From: Mycoplasmoides gallisepticum
GTDB lineage: Bacteria; Bacillota_I; Bacilli_A; Mycoplasmatales; Mycoplasmoidaceae
Assembly: GCF_900476085.1 (NCBI RefSeq)
Contig: NZ_LS991952.1
Span: 620,001 to 684,000 of the forward strand
DNA: 64,000 bases
Reading direction: 5' to 3'
The notes under the pieces are model-generated. The model ran no database searches, was not told the DNA's origin, and was given only the letters and a program-made list of their open reading frames with translations. Shown here one piece after another: positions 1 through 9,075 of this stretch (position 1 is its first letter; each line of letters opens with the position of its first letter). Made by a program: the position numbers and the translations under genes.

Positions 1-353
1 AATTTAGGGTCGGTATTTTCTTTAGGAACACGCATTATCTTAAGTCCATAACAAACGTTGTTATAAACAGTCATATTAGGGAATAATGCGTAGTCCTGAA
101 AAACAGTCGCAAATGGACGTTTGTGAACGGGCATATCTTTGATATCAATCCCATTGATCTTTATCTGTCCATAAGTTGGTTGTTCGAACCCAGCTAATAA
201 TTTTAACGTTGTAGTTTTACCACATCCTGATGGTCCTAACAATGTTACAAATTCAGACTTATTAATATCTAGATTTAGATTTCTTACGGCAACAAAACCA
301 TCGTCGAAAGTTTTATTGACGTTTCTTAGCTGAATAAAAACCTTATCTTCCAA
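1..353 (-). CDS. potA: Spermidine/putrescine ABC transporter ATP-binding protein PotA (N-terminal part, runs off window)
   Basis: This is the nucleotide-binding subunit of a polyamine importer, acting at the inner face of the membrane. About 117 residues are visible. They include a Walker A motif GPSGCGKTT near residue 40 and a Q-loop [10 protein letters not shown] near residue 90; the signature and Walker B motifs lie beyond the window. The stretch following the Q-loop resembles PotA rather than other importers. I place the start at a TTG at 351-353, because AAGGA lies about 10 bases upstream and no ATG is available in frame before the conserved N-terminus. It is the first gene of its unit, with a -10 box at 412-417. 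The polyamine substrate is inferred from family resemblance only. Confidence 0.82.
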   Translation of the reverse strand, partial: MEDKVFIQLRNVNKTFDDGFVAVRNLNLDINKSEFVTLLGPSGCGKTTTLKLLAGFEQPTYGQIKINGIDIKDMPVHKRPFATVFQDYALFPNMTVYNNVCYGLKIMRVPKENTDPK

Positions 354-707
354 TTCCAGTTAATCCTTTCAATTTATCTTTAAATTTTTCTTATTTGAAA
401 ATACAAATAAAATTATAAAGTTTTTTTTGCAAAAGATTTCAAAAAATATATAGAATTTTTTTTCTAATTTTTCTTGCAAAAAAAATAGTGACGAAAAAAA
501 CGGTTTAAAACCTTTTAAAATAAAGGTTTTGTTAAATTTTTTTATGATTCAATTTTTCAGCTTTTTTAAGAAAATTTTTACTTAATTTTTTGACAAAATT
601 TTATGTTTATTTTTTAAACAAAAATTTAGAGGATTTTTTAGCTAAAATTTGAACGAAAATTTAACTTTAATTTTAGGAGATCTTTTTGTTGGAATTTGTT
701 ATCAAAT
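354..707. other. Intergenic region, very AT-rich, no gene seen
   Basis: About 350 bases between the tail-anchored protein gene and potA, dominated by A and T tracts. It holds the potA promoter and one short inverted repeat at 507-530 (AAAACCTT / AAGGTTTT). On the minus strand this repeat is followed within a few bases by a T-run at 494-500, so it may terminate the upstream gene. No convincing ORF was found on either strand; the plus-strand reading frame that starts in this gap has no ribosome site and overlaps the real gene. Confidence 0.5.
412..417 (-). promoter_or_regulatory. Probable -10 box for potA
   Basis: On the minus strand a perfect TATAAT lies about 60 bases upstream of the potA start. 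A TTGAAA about 19 bases further upstream could be the -35. Mycoplasma -35 boxes are weak, so only the -10 is well supported. Confidence 0.5.
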
Positions 708-2192
708 TTATCTAGATCTATTTTGTAGTAGAAAAACAATAGCGAATAATATAGCCGCAATAGCGATCATAATTAATACTAAAACTAAGAATACTACTCA
801 ATTTATTCCACCATTTTTTCGCTTTCTAGCCTGTTTATTTCCTACGTTTCTTATAGGTATATGAGATTCTGCGTTTGTGTTTTGTATTGGTGGATCATAA
901 TCATTGGGATAAGATCTTTCTTTAACTTGTTTTTTTGGTTGTGCTTCTTTTTTGATTCGTTCATCAATATCTTTAAAAACTAAAGCGTTATTATCTTTTC
1001 TATTTAAAACCAGTTTTAATTCTTCAGAATCTGCTGCATCGGTTCTATGTTCAATGCTTTTATCTTTTTCTTGTTTATAAACAGTTTGCTTTAAAAAATT
1101 AGCAGTTGCTAAATTACTATTACCTGTTTTGATATAACGATAAAGATTACTTTTATCCCCATTAGTAATCTGATCAATATCGGATTCAATATTTTGCATA
1201 TTCACTGTCATTTTTCTAGGAATAACAGCTGGATCATTCTCAAGAGAAAGTTGAATTCTTGAATTAGTTTCAGTTAAATCCTCATGCTCTTTTTGAAAAC
1301 TGATCTCTTTGATTAAGTAATCGTCATCACCTAAATCAAAGTCAATCCCTGTAGTTTTTTCAAACTTATCGTCGCGATAATTTGGTTTACTAACTAAGAT
1401 CTCTTTATTATTAAATTCTTTAATAATAGAAGAAGATTCAAAAATATTGTTTTTAGTAACTGGTTTACTAACTAAAGTATCAAGAGTTTTAGAATCAAAA
1501 TCTAAATCATGATCCTTAAGGATCTGATCTTGTTTAACTGAATCAGATTGAAGCACTAAAGGGTTATTTAGCTTACTATTATCGTGATTAGTTGGCTCTA
1601 ATTTAAACTCGACTGTACTTAACTTCTCAAAGTCAATCTCATCAAGAACCTTTTTCTTTTGGATTGGTTTATCAGCTTTTTGAATTACGGGTGGTTTAGC
1701 TGATTTGATAACCTTATGTAAGCTTGGAACAACTTCTTGGTTTTTTGGTGATAAACTAAAACTATTACTTTTTTCTAGATCTATTTCATTTCCACGTTTA
1801 ACAAATGAAACATCATGAACACTCATCGTATTAAATGTTCCAGTATTTGGACTATATAGATCTGTGATGTGTTCAATATTTAAATATTCTGTAGCAGTTT
1901 TACTATGCTTTTTATCAGGAACGATAATCTCAGATGGCACATTCAATAAATCTTCATCATCATATTCTTCTGTGATTAAGATCCGATCTGTTGAGTCAAG
2001 TGGTTCAGAACTACCATTATTAAAAAATGAATCTTGATTAAAGCTTTCGCTAAAAGATCCATCTTTTAAATTTTCATCGTTTTTTTTGACATCTTCATCA
2101 CTTAAAATATCATCTTCTTCAATTAAGAAGTCTTCAGTTCTATTGATTAATGCATCACCAATTAAGCGACTTTTTTTCTTGTTGTCATCCAT
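708..2192 (-). CDS. Acidic tail-anchored membrane protein of unknown function (494 aa)
   Basis: I do not recognise this protein. It is 494 residues long when a UGA at 798-800 is read as Trp. Residues 1 to about 450 are hydrophilic and rich in Asp, Glu, Ser, Asn and Lys with no Cys-rich or catalytic motif, and look largely disordered. The C-terminus has a basic stretch (KQARKRKNGG), then one hydrophobic helix of about 22 residues (VVFLVLVLIMIAIAAILFAI) and five short residues. That makes it tail-anchored, with the bulk probably in the cytoplasm. Under the standard code the membrane helix is cut off, so the anchor is easy to miss. A TATAAT at 2207-2212 gives a leader of only about 8 bases. It follows rny in the same direction. 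Confidence 0.8.
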
Positions 2193-2255
2193 AAAACATT
2201 ACCAAAATTATAATATTTCAAAGAAATTTATCACCGTCTAAGGTACCAATTTTTA

Positions 2256-4037
2256 TTAGATATCTTCATCTAAAAATTCAACTGTGCTTAACTCTTCATC
2301 GTTAACTAATTCAGCCTTGTCTTCTGAATAAATTTCAACAGTTTTTTTGGCATGAGCGATCGCATTTGTTGTTTCGCTTCTAGTAATATTTTGAACGTAA
2401 GTAATGGTGATCGGATATTTAGATAGTTCTTTATCAGATTCAATATCTTTTTTCAGATCAAGGGTTAATTGACTATATTCGCTTTCAGTTATATCTGGAT
2501 TGATCATTAGATTAATGTTGTAACCATTTTTTAAAATCTTGTAAGTGCTAATGATCTTTTCATCAACGTACTTGGTTAAGATATTACTTATTGTGTCGAA
2601 ACGTCTTTCAATATCATTATCTTTAACAAATCTTACACCAGGTCTAGCTGCTGATAAGAAATCGGCTATCTTTGTTATTTTTGCATAGAAATTTTTTGAT
2701 TTTTCATAAATCTTTTTTCTACCGTGGTGACAGTTAATTGCATCGATAATATCAATATCAAACTTATAGTACTGAGCAATTGCTACACCAGCACTAACGT
2801 GGTCATTAGCTGCATATTTAAGGTTTTTTCATTTACCTTCACTACTAACACTTTCTTTATCGATTGCTTTACCGATATCATGCAGTAAGGCACAAACCTT
2901 GGCTTTTTCTTTATTTAGGTTAAGTTGATCAGCAATACTTTCAGCAATTTGAGCTGCTTCAATTGAATGAGTTAAAACGTTTTGGGTGTTAGAACCTCTA
3001 AATTTTAATCGACCAATGAATTCAGAAATTTCTTTTGTTGGGATAAAAGCAGATTCATATAAACCTAATTCTTTAAGCGTTTCTTCACCAATTCTCTTAG
3101 CTTCTGCTGAGAATTCATTTAGTGCTCCATATCAACTTTTTCTAATTAAACTTTCGTCTAAAACATGAGTTCCTTGATCATTTACAGCTTCAATAATTTT
3201 GTTTAATGCATTATAAGCAACCTCTAATTTAATCGTATTAAACGAAGAAATTGAGATTCTTGATGATTCGGGTTTAATAATAATTTCTACATTGAATAAT
3301 CTTTCAATGTATTCTTTGTTTCTAGCTTCTTTACCAATTATCTTTCCAAAAAAATCGTCGGTAACTTTTTTAACCTTAATTGGATCAACATCGACGTATT
3401 CATACTTTATTGTTTTGACTGTGTTCATTCTTACAGTTTCTGTAAGTAAAGACACATTACCCATTGCATTAATAAGAAGTTTATTTAACTCATTTGTAAT
3501 GGCATTTTTCTTATCGTTGGCAGCTTTTTCTTCTTCTTTAACCATCTTATCAAGATCATTTCTTACATAACCTCGATATTCTTCTAGAAGTCTTTTTTTA
3601 GCTTCTTCATGAGTTAGGTTCATCTCTTTTAATAATGTAATTTTCTCTTCGACTTTTTTTGCGTCTAGTTTTGTTTTAAGTTCTTCGTTTTCTTTTTTCT
3701 TTTCGATGATTTCATTAGACAATAACTTCTTTTTGTTTTCTAACAAAATCTTATCGCTTAATACAGCGATAAAGAAATTTCTAATCTCTCTTAGATCTCT
3801 TTTTGTAAAAACTTTGTGGTTACTTTGAAACAGATAATGTTCTTTTAGTTTTTCTTCAAGTTCTTCTTGCTTGTTAATCTTTAGAATTTCTTGTTCAAGT
3901 TCACGTTGATATGTTTCAGTTTGTTTAAAAAATCTGAATTCGTAAAATTTAAGTAAAATGAAGACAAAAATTAAAACTGTTAACGCGGTCAATAAGCCCA
4001 CGATTAGGTACATTAATAATATAGAGATGGTTATCAT
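2256..4037 (-). CDS. rny: Ribonuclease Y
   Basis: Membrane-anchored endoribonuclease that starts mRNA decay. From the N-terminus: one membrane helix (about residues 5-30), a long charged coiled coil to about residue 220, a KH RNA-binding domain around 235-300 (KIIGKEARN loop), and an HD phosphohydrolase domain with the metal-binding HDIG near residue 380. The protein is 593 residues, somewhat longer than the roughly 520 usual for the family, mainly through the coiled coil. One internal Trp is UGA. A TTG at 4062-4064 would add nine residues, but the ATG at 4035-4037 is preceded by AGG and puts the membrane helix at the usual position. It lies 17 bases downstream of recA and is probably co-transcribed. 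Confidence 0.93.
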
Positions 4038-4054
4038 ATACCTAATATTATATA

Positions 4055-5110
4055 TTATTGGCAATCTTTTAACTTATTTAATACCTCTGTCTTGATTAGT
4101 TTGTATAACTCTTCAGATTCACCTAATTTAGTGATTAAATTCGCTTTCCCTTGAGCTATTTTTTCTTTTTGGTATGAGAATCAACTACCTGATTGTTCAA
4201 TAATTTGATAATCTATTGCTAGGTCAATAATTTCATTAACTTCACTGATTCCAGATTTGAAATAAAAGTCAATGTAAGTTGTAGTCATAGGTGTTGAAAG
4301 CTTGTTTTTAGTTATTGTCGCTTTTGATCTAATCCCTATTGCATTATTTGCAGCGTCTTTAATAATTTCAGCTCTTCTTAGTTCTAGTCTTGTTGACGAA
4401 TAGAATTTCAGCGCTTTTCCACCAGTTGTAACCTCGGGATTACCAAACATAATTCCAACTTTTTCTCGTAATTGGTTAATGAAAATAACCGATACATTGT
4501 GTTTAGCTAATAATGGTTGAATTCTAGAAAGACCTCTAGACATCATTCTTGCATGTGTCCCCATTGTTTGGTCTTCCATCTTTCCTTCGATTTCAACTTT
4601 TGGCACTAAAGCAGCCACTGAGTCAACCACAATTAAATCGATTAGTTCAGTTTTAATTAAAGATTTTATGATTTCAAAACCTTGTTCACCATAATCTGGT
4701 CTAGCAATAATTAATTTTGTTAAATCTATTCCTAAACGTTTTACATATCTTAAATCTAATGCATGTTCAGCATCAATAAAAGCAACGCGCATATTTCTAT
4801 CAATAGCCTGTTTAATTGTTGATAGAGCTAAAGTAGTTTTACCGCATGATTCGTTTCCATAAATCTCTACGATCCTACCTTTTATAAAACCATCTGTCCC
4901 TAGTGCATGATCTAATTTAATGCTTCCTGTAGAAATTGCTTCTAGGTCTTTTAACTCATCTTTTTCATTTAAATATATATTTGTTTTGCCAAATTTTTGT
5001 TGCAATAACTTTAACACATCGTAATTAGTTATATTTGTAATTCTGTCATTGTTTCTTTTACTGTTTTTAATGTTATTCATAATTTTGTCGTAATTCTTTT
5101 TATTAAACAT
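4055..5110 (-). CDS. recA: Recombinase RecA
   Basis: Strand-exchange ATPase of homologous recombination, cytoplasmic. The 351 residues include Walker A GNESCGKTT near residue 83 (the usual form is GPESSGKT), Walker B LIVVDSVAAL, and the DNA-binding loop region INQLREKVGIMFGNPEVTTG. The C-terminus continues for 41 residues past a UGA-Trp. A short N-terminal extension rich in Asn and Lys precedes the conserved core. No strong Shine-Dalgarno is visible, and a second in-frame ATG lies ten codons in, so the start is uncertain by a few residues. It leads into rny, and the IS element lies upstream. Confidence 0.95.
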
Positions 5111-5666
5111 ATGTACAAAGTAACTTGTTAGGTAGGAAAAATTTTTGAATGCGTTCTGGTTAAAAAAAGATCAATTCTAAAAGCGATTAAAATTCAGGTC
5201 CTTGGATTTTTAAGGTTCTTTATAGAAGATCAAATTTAAGAAGAGTTTTTGATCTTATTAAATTCTTAACTATTTTATTAATTCCAAAAGAATAAACGGT
5301 AAAAATGTTCAAAAACAAAAAACTACATTTTTTGATCATTCTATGTGTGTATGTACCATTTTATAGATGACTCTTTAAATAAATATTTTAGAAATAGAAA
5401 TACAATCATTTTAGATATAAAATCATTAAAATAATTAGTTGAAAAATCTCACTTTTACCGCACTTTTTTAAAATTTTTAGTTTTTTTTTAAAAAGTTTGT
5501 ATTCATCTAAAAATAACTATATTTTTAAATTCAATTTTTTGATATTAAACTTCAGTGAACTAATATGATAAGATGTGGATTTAGTAGTTCTTAAAAAAAT
5601 GGGCTTTTGAACATAAGGTGTTTTATTTACATAGTTCTTATCTTTAAAAAGAATTACTAACATAAT
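5111..5666. other. Gap between recA and the IS element, no recognisable gene
   Basis: About 556 bases of AT-rich DNA. All six frames are broken by UAA and UAG, even with UGA read as Trp. It must contain the recA promoter, but I cannot pick a convincing -10. I see no tRNA, no clear terminator and no match I recognise. It may be decayed sequence on the left flank of the IS insertion. Confidence 0.4.
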
Positions 5667-5674
5667 CTCGAATC
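5667..5674. repeat. Left target-site duplication CTCGAATC
   Basis: The 8 bases CTCGAATC directly abut the left inverted repeat and recur exactly at the right end (8301-8308). An 8-bp duplication fits IS256-family insertion and shows that the whole tandem unit is bounded as one element. Confidence 0.85.
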
Positions 5675-5700
5675 GGTAACGAAGCTAATTTTGTGTAATT
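5675..5700 (+). repeat. IS terminal inverted repeat, left (also present at the internal junction 6917-6942)
   Basis: Begins GGTAACGAAGCTAATTTTGT. The same sequence starts copy 2 at 6917, which marks the internal junction. It pairs with the right end at 8275-8300 with about 19 of 24 matches. Confidence 0.8.
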
Positions 5701-5716
5701 GGATTTTTTCGAACTT

Positions 5717-6916
5717 TTAGTTTTTCTTAAGTAAGTTCGGAAATACATCCATTAACTCTTCATATATTCTATACCAATTTCTCACTCTATTACTTTTCTG
5801 ATTTAGTTTTTTATATCTTGGATTGTAACCAAAATGTACATATAGGTCTAATAACAGCTGGTTTATGTTATTAAAAGACTTTTTAGCAGCTAGGAAACTC
5901 CCAATTACTGAATTATAGTTTTCAACCATGTTGCTGGTATAAACTAATGTCCGTAAAGCTTTAGAAAAGCTAAAGAGTTTTTCTATGTTGTCCATCGCTC
6001 TTTCGACAACTTCAACTGCGCGCTTGTTCGAACAGCCTCACTTATTTTTTAAATATTCAAAGCTGTGTTTTGCACTTTCTCAATTGTCTGCTCCATATAT
6101 GTTTTTTAAGTCTCTTAAAAAATCGGACTTCATAGAATGAGATACATATTTTGCAGCATTTCTAATCATATGAACCGTGCAAGTAATATGCATTGCTTTT
6201 GGATAAACGTTTTCAATCGCTTCTTTCAAACCCTTTAAACCATCTGAAACAATAATACATGTTTCAGACAAGCCGCGTTCTTTCAAATTATCAAGAATGT
6301 TCATTCATTCTGTAGCAGATTCGGTGTTACTTACGTATAGTGCTATAAGCTCTTTTTGACCATCCGCATTGATTCCTACCACGACATAAAGCGTTTTATT
6401 TACGTACTTTGAGCGTCCGCCTTCTTCAGTTTTGATCTTAAAAACCTTACCGTCAATCATTATGATTGGGTAGTTGTTTTCTAGCGGTCTTTCGTGCCAA
6501 TCGCGCATCTCATCTTGAACAGTTTGGATACAATTTGAAATTACGCTAGGACTTACTTTGAATCCATATATTGACGTTATTTGATCAGCGATTTCATTAT
6601 TTGACAAACGAGTAGAAGCTAAAGAAAGAACATCTAAGATAAACTTATCATGGATAATTCTTTTATATTTCGGGATAATTTGAGAGTCTTGATTTTCACC
6701 ACGAATTCTTTTCATTTTTATGGGAATTTCTTCTTGCCCTCACTTAACATTTCTGGTGTATGAGCCGTTTTGATACACATTCTCATCATTATCAGCATTT
6801 TCTCTTAATAACTCTAGTTTGCCAACATGTTCACCATCAACCAGAGCCTGTAAAACAGGCTTGGTAATATAATCAGTGATGTTTAATAGTTGTTTTCCAC
6901 TACTAGGACCAAATTG
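5717..6916 (-). pseudogene. IS256-type transposase, copy 1, 5'-truncated
   Basis: DDE-type transposase (Mutator/IS256 family) that would cut and rejoin the IS ends. The reading frame is open from 6916 to the UAA at 5717-5719 with UGA as Trp, about 399 residues. It contains MIDGKVFKI (first Asp), VSDGLKGL (second Asp), CTVHMIRNA, and TSNMVENYN carrying the catalytic Glu. At the junction WGQEEIPIK it has GAA where copy 2 has a stop. It lacks the first roughly 20 residues and any normal start: upstream the frame runs back through the left inverted repeat of copy 2 to the stop codon of copy 2, with no ATG. It is therefore probably untranslated unless a non-standard start is used. Confidence 0.85.
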
Positions 6917-6958
6917 GGTAACGAAGCTAATTTTGTGTAATTGGATTTTTTCTAACTT

Positions 6959-8218
6959 TTAGTTTTTCTTAAGTAAGTTCGGAAATACATCCATTAACTC
7001 TTCATATATTCTATATCAATTTCTCACTCTATTACTTTTCTGATTTAGTTTTTTATATCTTGGATTGTAACCAAAATGTACATATAGGTCTAATAACAGT
7101 TGGTTTATGTTATTAAAAGACTTTTTAGCAGCTAGGAAACTCCCAATTACTGAATTATAGTTTTCAACTATGTTGCTGGTATAAACTAATGTCCGTAAAG
7201 CTTTAGAAAAGCTAAAGAGTTTTTCTATGTTGTCCATCGCTCTTTCGACAACTTCAACTGCGCGCTTGTTCGAACAGCCTCACTTATTTTTTAAATATTC
7301 AAAGCTGTGTTTTGCACTTTCTCAATTGTCTGCTCCATATATGTTTTTTAAGTCTCTTAAAAAATCAGACTTCATAGAATGAGATACATATTTTGCAGCA
7401 TTTCTAATCATATGAACCGTGCAAGTAATATGCATTGCTTTTGGATAAACGTTTTCAATTGCTTCTTTCAAACCCTTTAAACCATCTGAAACAATAATAC
7501 ATGCTTCAGACAAGCCACGTTCTTTCAAATTATCAAGAATGTTCATTCATTCTGTAGCAGATTCGGTGTTGCTTACGTATAGCGCTATAAGCTCTTTTTG
7601 ACCATCCGCATTGATTCCTACCACGACATAAAGCGTTTTATTTACGTACTTTGAGCGTCCACTTTCTTCAGTTTTGATCTTAAAAACTTTACCGTCAATC
7701 ATTATGATTGGGTAGTTGTTTTCTAGCGGTCTTTCGTGCCAATCGCGCATCTCATCTTGAACAGTTTGGATACAATTTGAAATTACACTAGGACTTACTT
7801 TGAACCCATACATTGACGTTATTTGATCAGCGATTTCATTGTTTGACAAACGAGTAGAAGCTAAAGAAAGAACATCTAAGATAAACTTATCATGGATAAT
7901 TCTTTGATATTTCGGGATAATTTGAGAGTCTTGATTTTCACCACGAATTCTTTTCATTTTTATGGGAATTTCTTATTGCCCTCACTTAACATTTCTAGTG
8001 TATGAGCCGTTTTGATACACGTTCTCATCATTATCAGCATTTTCTCTCAATAACTCTAGTTTGCCAACATGTTTACCATCAACGAGAGCCTGTAAAACAG
8101 GCTTAGCAATATAATCAGTGATGTTTAATAGTTGTTTTCCACTACTAGGACCAAATTGTTTTACAAATTCAACAATTAATTTTTGAATCTGTTTCATTTG
8201 TTCGTCTTTTGAATTCAT
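6959..8218 (-). pseudogene. IS256-type transposase, copy 2, with premature UAA
   Basis: The full-length frame is 420 codons, the normal size for the family, starting at ATG 8216-8218 with a TATAAT at 8239-8244. A UAA at 7973-7975 (GAA in copy 1) stops translation after 81 residues (ending NVKWGQ). The rest of the frame is intact and carries the same DDE motifs. An ATG at 7955-7957 (MKRIRGEN), 16 bases after the stop, could allow re-initiation, but such a product would lack the N-terminal DNA-binding part. The defect is complementary to copy 1, which has the intact codon but no start. Confidence 0.85.
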
Positions 8219-8274
8219 TTTTGATTACCGTTTATAAAATTATATTAACCTTTCTTTTTTGAGTTAATTAATTG

Positions 8275-8300
8275 TTTTACACAAAATTGAATTCGGTGCC
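8275..8300 (-). repeat. IS terminal inverted repeat, right
   Basis: Read from the minus strand it begins GGCACCGAATTCAATTTTGT. It is the partner of the repeat at 5675-5700 and sits upstream of the copy 2 transposase start. Confidence 0.8.
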
Positions 8301-8308
8301 CTCGAATC
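8301..8308. repeat. Right target-site duplication CTCGAATC
   Basis: Exact copy of 5667-5674, directly adjoining the right inverted repeat. Confidence 0.85.
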
Positions 8309-8462
8309 ACAAGAATCTTTAATAAAACTATCAACAACTATATTTCTTCAAAAAACATCATAAAAAATAAAGTTGTTCTCTTTTAAAAATAATTAAAAAC
8401 ATGCGTAAAATCGATGTTTTTTTTGTTCTATAAAGTTCAGCTAAAAAAAAGATATTTGAATT

Positions 8463-8495
8463 AAAAAAAAGATCCATTTGTATGGATCTTTTTTT
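8463..8495 (-). terminator. Rho-independent terminator of msrB
   Basis: Perfect stem AAAAAAAGATCCAT / ATGGATCTTTTTTT with a 4-base loop, starting 17 bases past the msrB stop. The A and T arms mean it can work in both directions. Confidence 0.8.
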
Positions 8496-8511
8496 AGTAT
8501 TAATTTGAATC

Positions 8512-8973
8512 TTAATGTTTTGCTTCTTGATCTAAGATGGCGATAAATTCTTCATAACCTGCCTTCTTTAAATCTTCGTAAGGGATAAACTTTAATGAAG
8601 CAGAGTTAATACAATATCTTAACCCACCCTTATCAGTAGGACCATCAGTAAATACATGACCTAGGTGACTGTCAGAGTTTTTTGCGCGCACTTCTACTCT
8701 AACCATATTATGTGATAAATCTTTAACTTCATTAATTAATGATTTAGCAATCGGGTGGCTGAATGCAGGTCAACCACAACCTGAGTCATATTTATCAGTT
8801 GATAAAAATAGTGGTTCACCAGTTGTAATATCAACATAGATCCCTTTTTTAAAATTCTGGTCATACTCATTAGTATAAGGACGTTCAGTAGCAGAATTCT
8901 GGGTTACATCAAATTGTAATGGTGTTAATTCTTTTTTCAGAACTTCAATTGGCTTTTTTTTGTATTTTTTCAT
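8512..8973 (-). CDS. msrB: Peptide methionine-R-sulfoxide reductase MsrB
   Basis: Reduces methionine-R-sulfoxide in oxidised proteins, using thioredoxin as the usual reductant. The protein has 153 residues. Visible are GCGWPAF around residues 65-71 (the W is UGA), SHLGHVF, and the catalytic cysteine in RYCINSASL near residue 121. The paired CxxC zinc sites of many MsrBs are absent, so this is the zinc-free form. A TATAAT at 8983-8988 leaves a leader of only a few bases. It is a single-gene unit between the groEL terminator and its own terminator. No msrA is adjacent. Confidence 0.93.
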
Positions 8974-8982
8974 CTTGTCTTT

Positions 8983-8988
8983 ATTATA
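8983..8988 (-). promoter_or_regulatory. -10 box of msrB, giving a near-leaderless mRNA
   Basis: TATAAT on the minus strand, with only nine bases between it and the ATG at 8973. Initiation about seven bases downstream would leave two or three bases of leader. Confidence 0.5.
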
Positions 8989-9000
8989 GGTTTGATTATG

Positions 9001-9049
9001 AAATAAAAAAAATTAATCTTTAAACAATACTTTGTTCAAAGATTAATTT
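9001..9049 (-). terminator. Rho-independent terminator of groEL
   Basis: A long stem (AAATTAATCTTTGAACAA / TTGTTTAAAGATTAATTT) with a 3-base loop, followed on the minus strand by TTTTTTTATT. It lies about 25 bases past the groEL stop. Confidence 0.85.
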
Positions 9050-9075
9050 GTTGATTGGAGATTAATTAATTCCTA

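Larger units (their letters stand above)
5675..8300 (-). mobile_element. IS256-family insertion element, tandem head-to-tail dimer (one truncated plus one full-length copy)
   Basis: A 2,626-base element between recA and msrB. Copy 1 (5675-6916) contains the left end and most of the transposase but lacks the last roughly 142 bases, which hold the transposase start and right inverted repeat. Copy 2 (6917-8300, 1,384 bases) has both ends. At 6916/6917 copy 1 breaks inside codon context PSSG and runs directly into a second left end (GGTAACGAAGC). The copies are nearly identical, so the duplication is recent. The outer ends carry imperfect inverted repeats of about 24 bases (GGTAACGAAGC / GGCACCGAATT, then a shared AATTTTGTGTAA), flanked by an 8-bp direct repeat. 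Both transposase frames are defective in different ways. Confidence 0.88.

Noticed and set aside
649-864. Plus-strand 71-codon ORF near the left edge
   Set aside because: It overlaps the C-terminal membrane helix of the tail-anchored protein on the opposite strand, has no ribosome site, and its hydrophobicity is a by-product.
5111-5666. tmRNA, RNase P RNA or 4.5S RNA in the large gap
   Set aside because: I looked for the conserved ends and GGUUC-type motifs and saw none.
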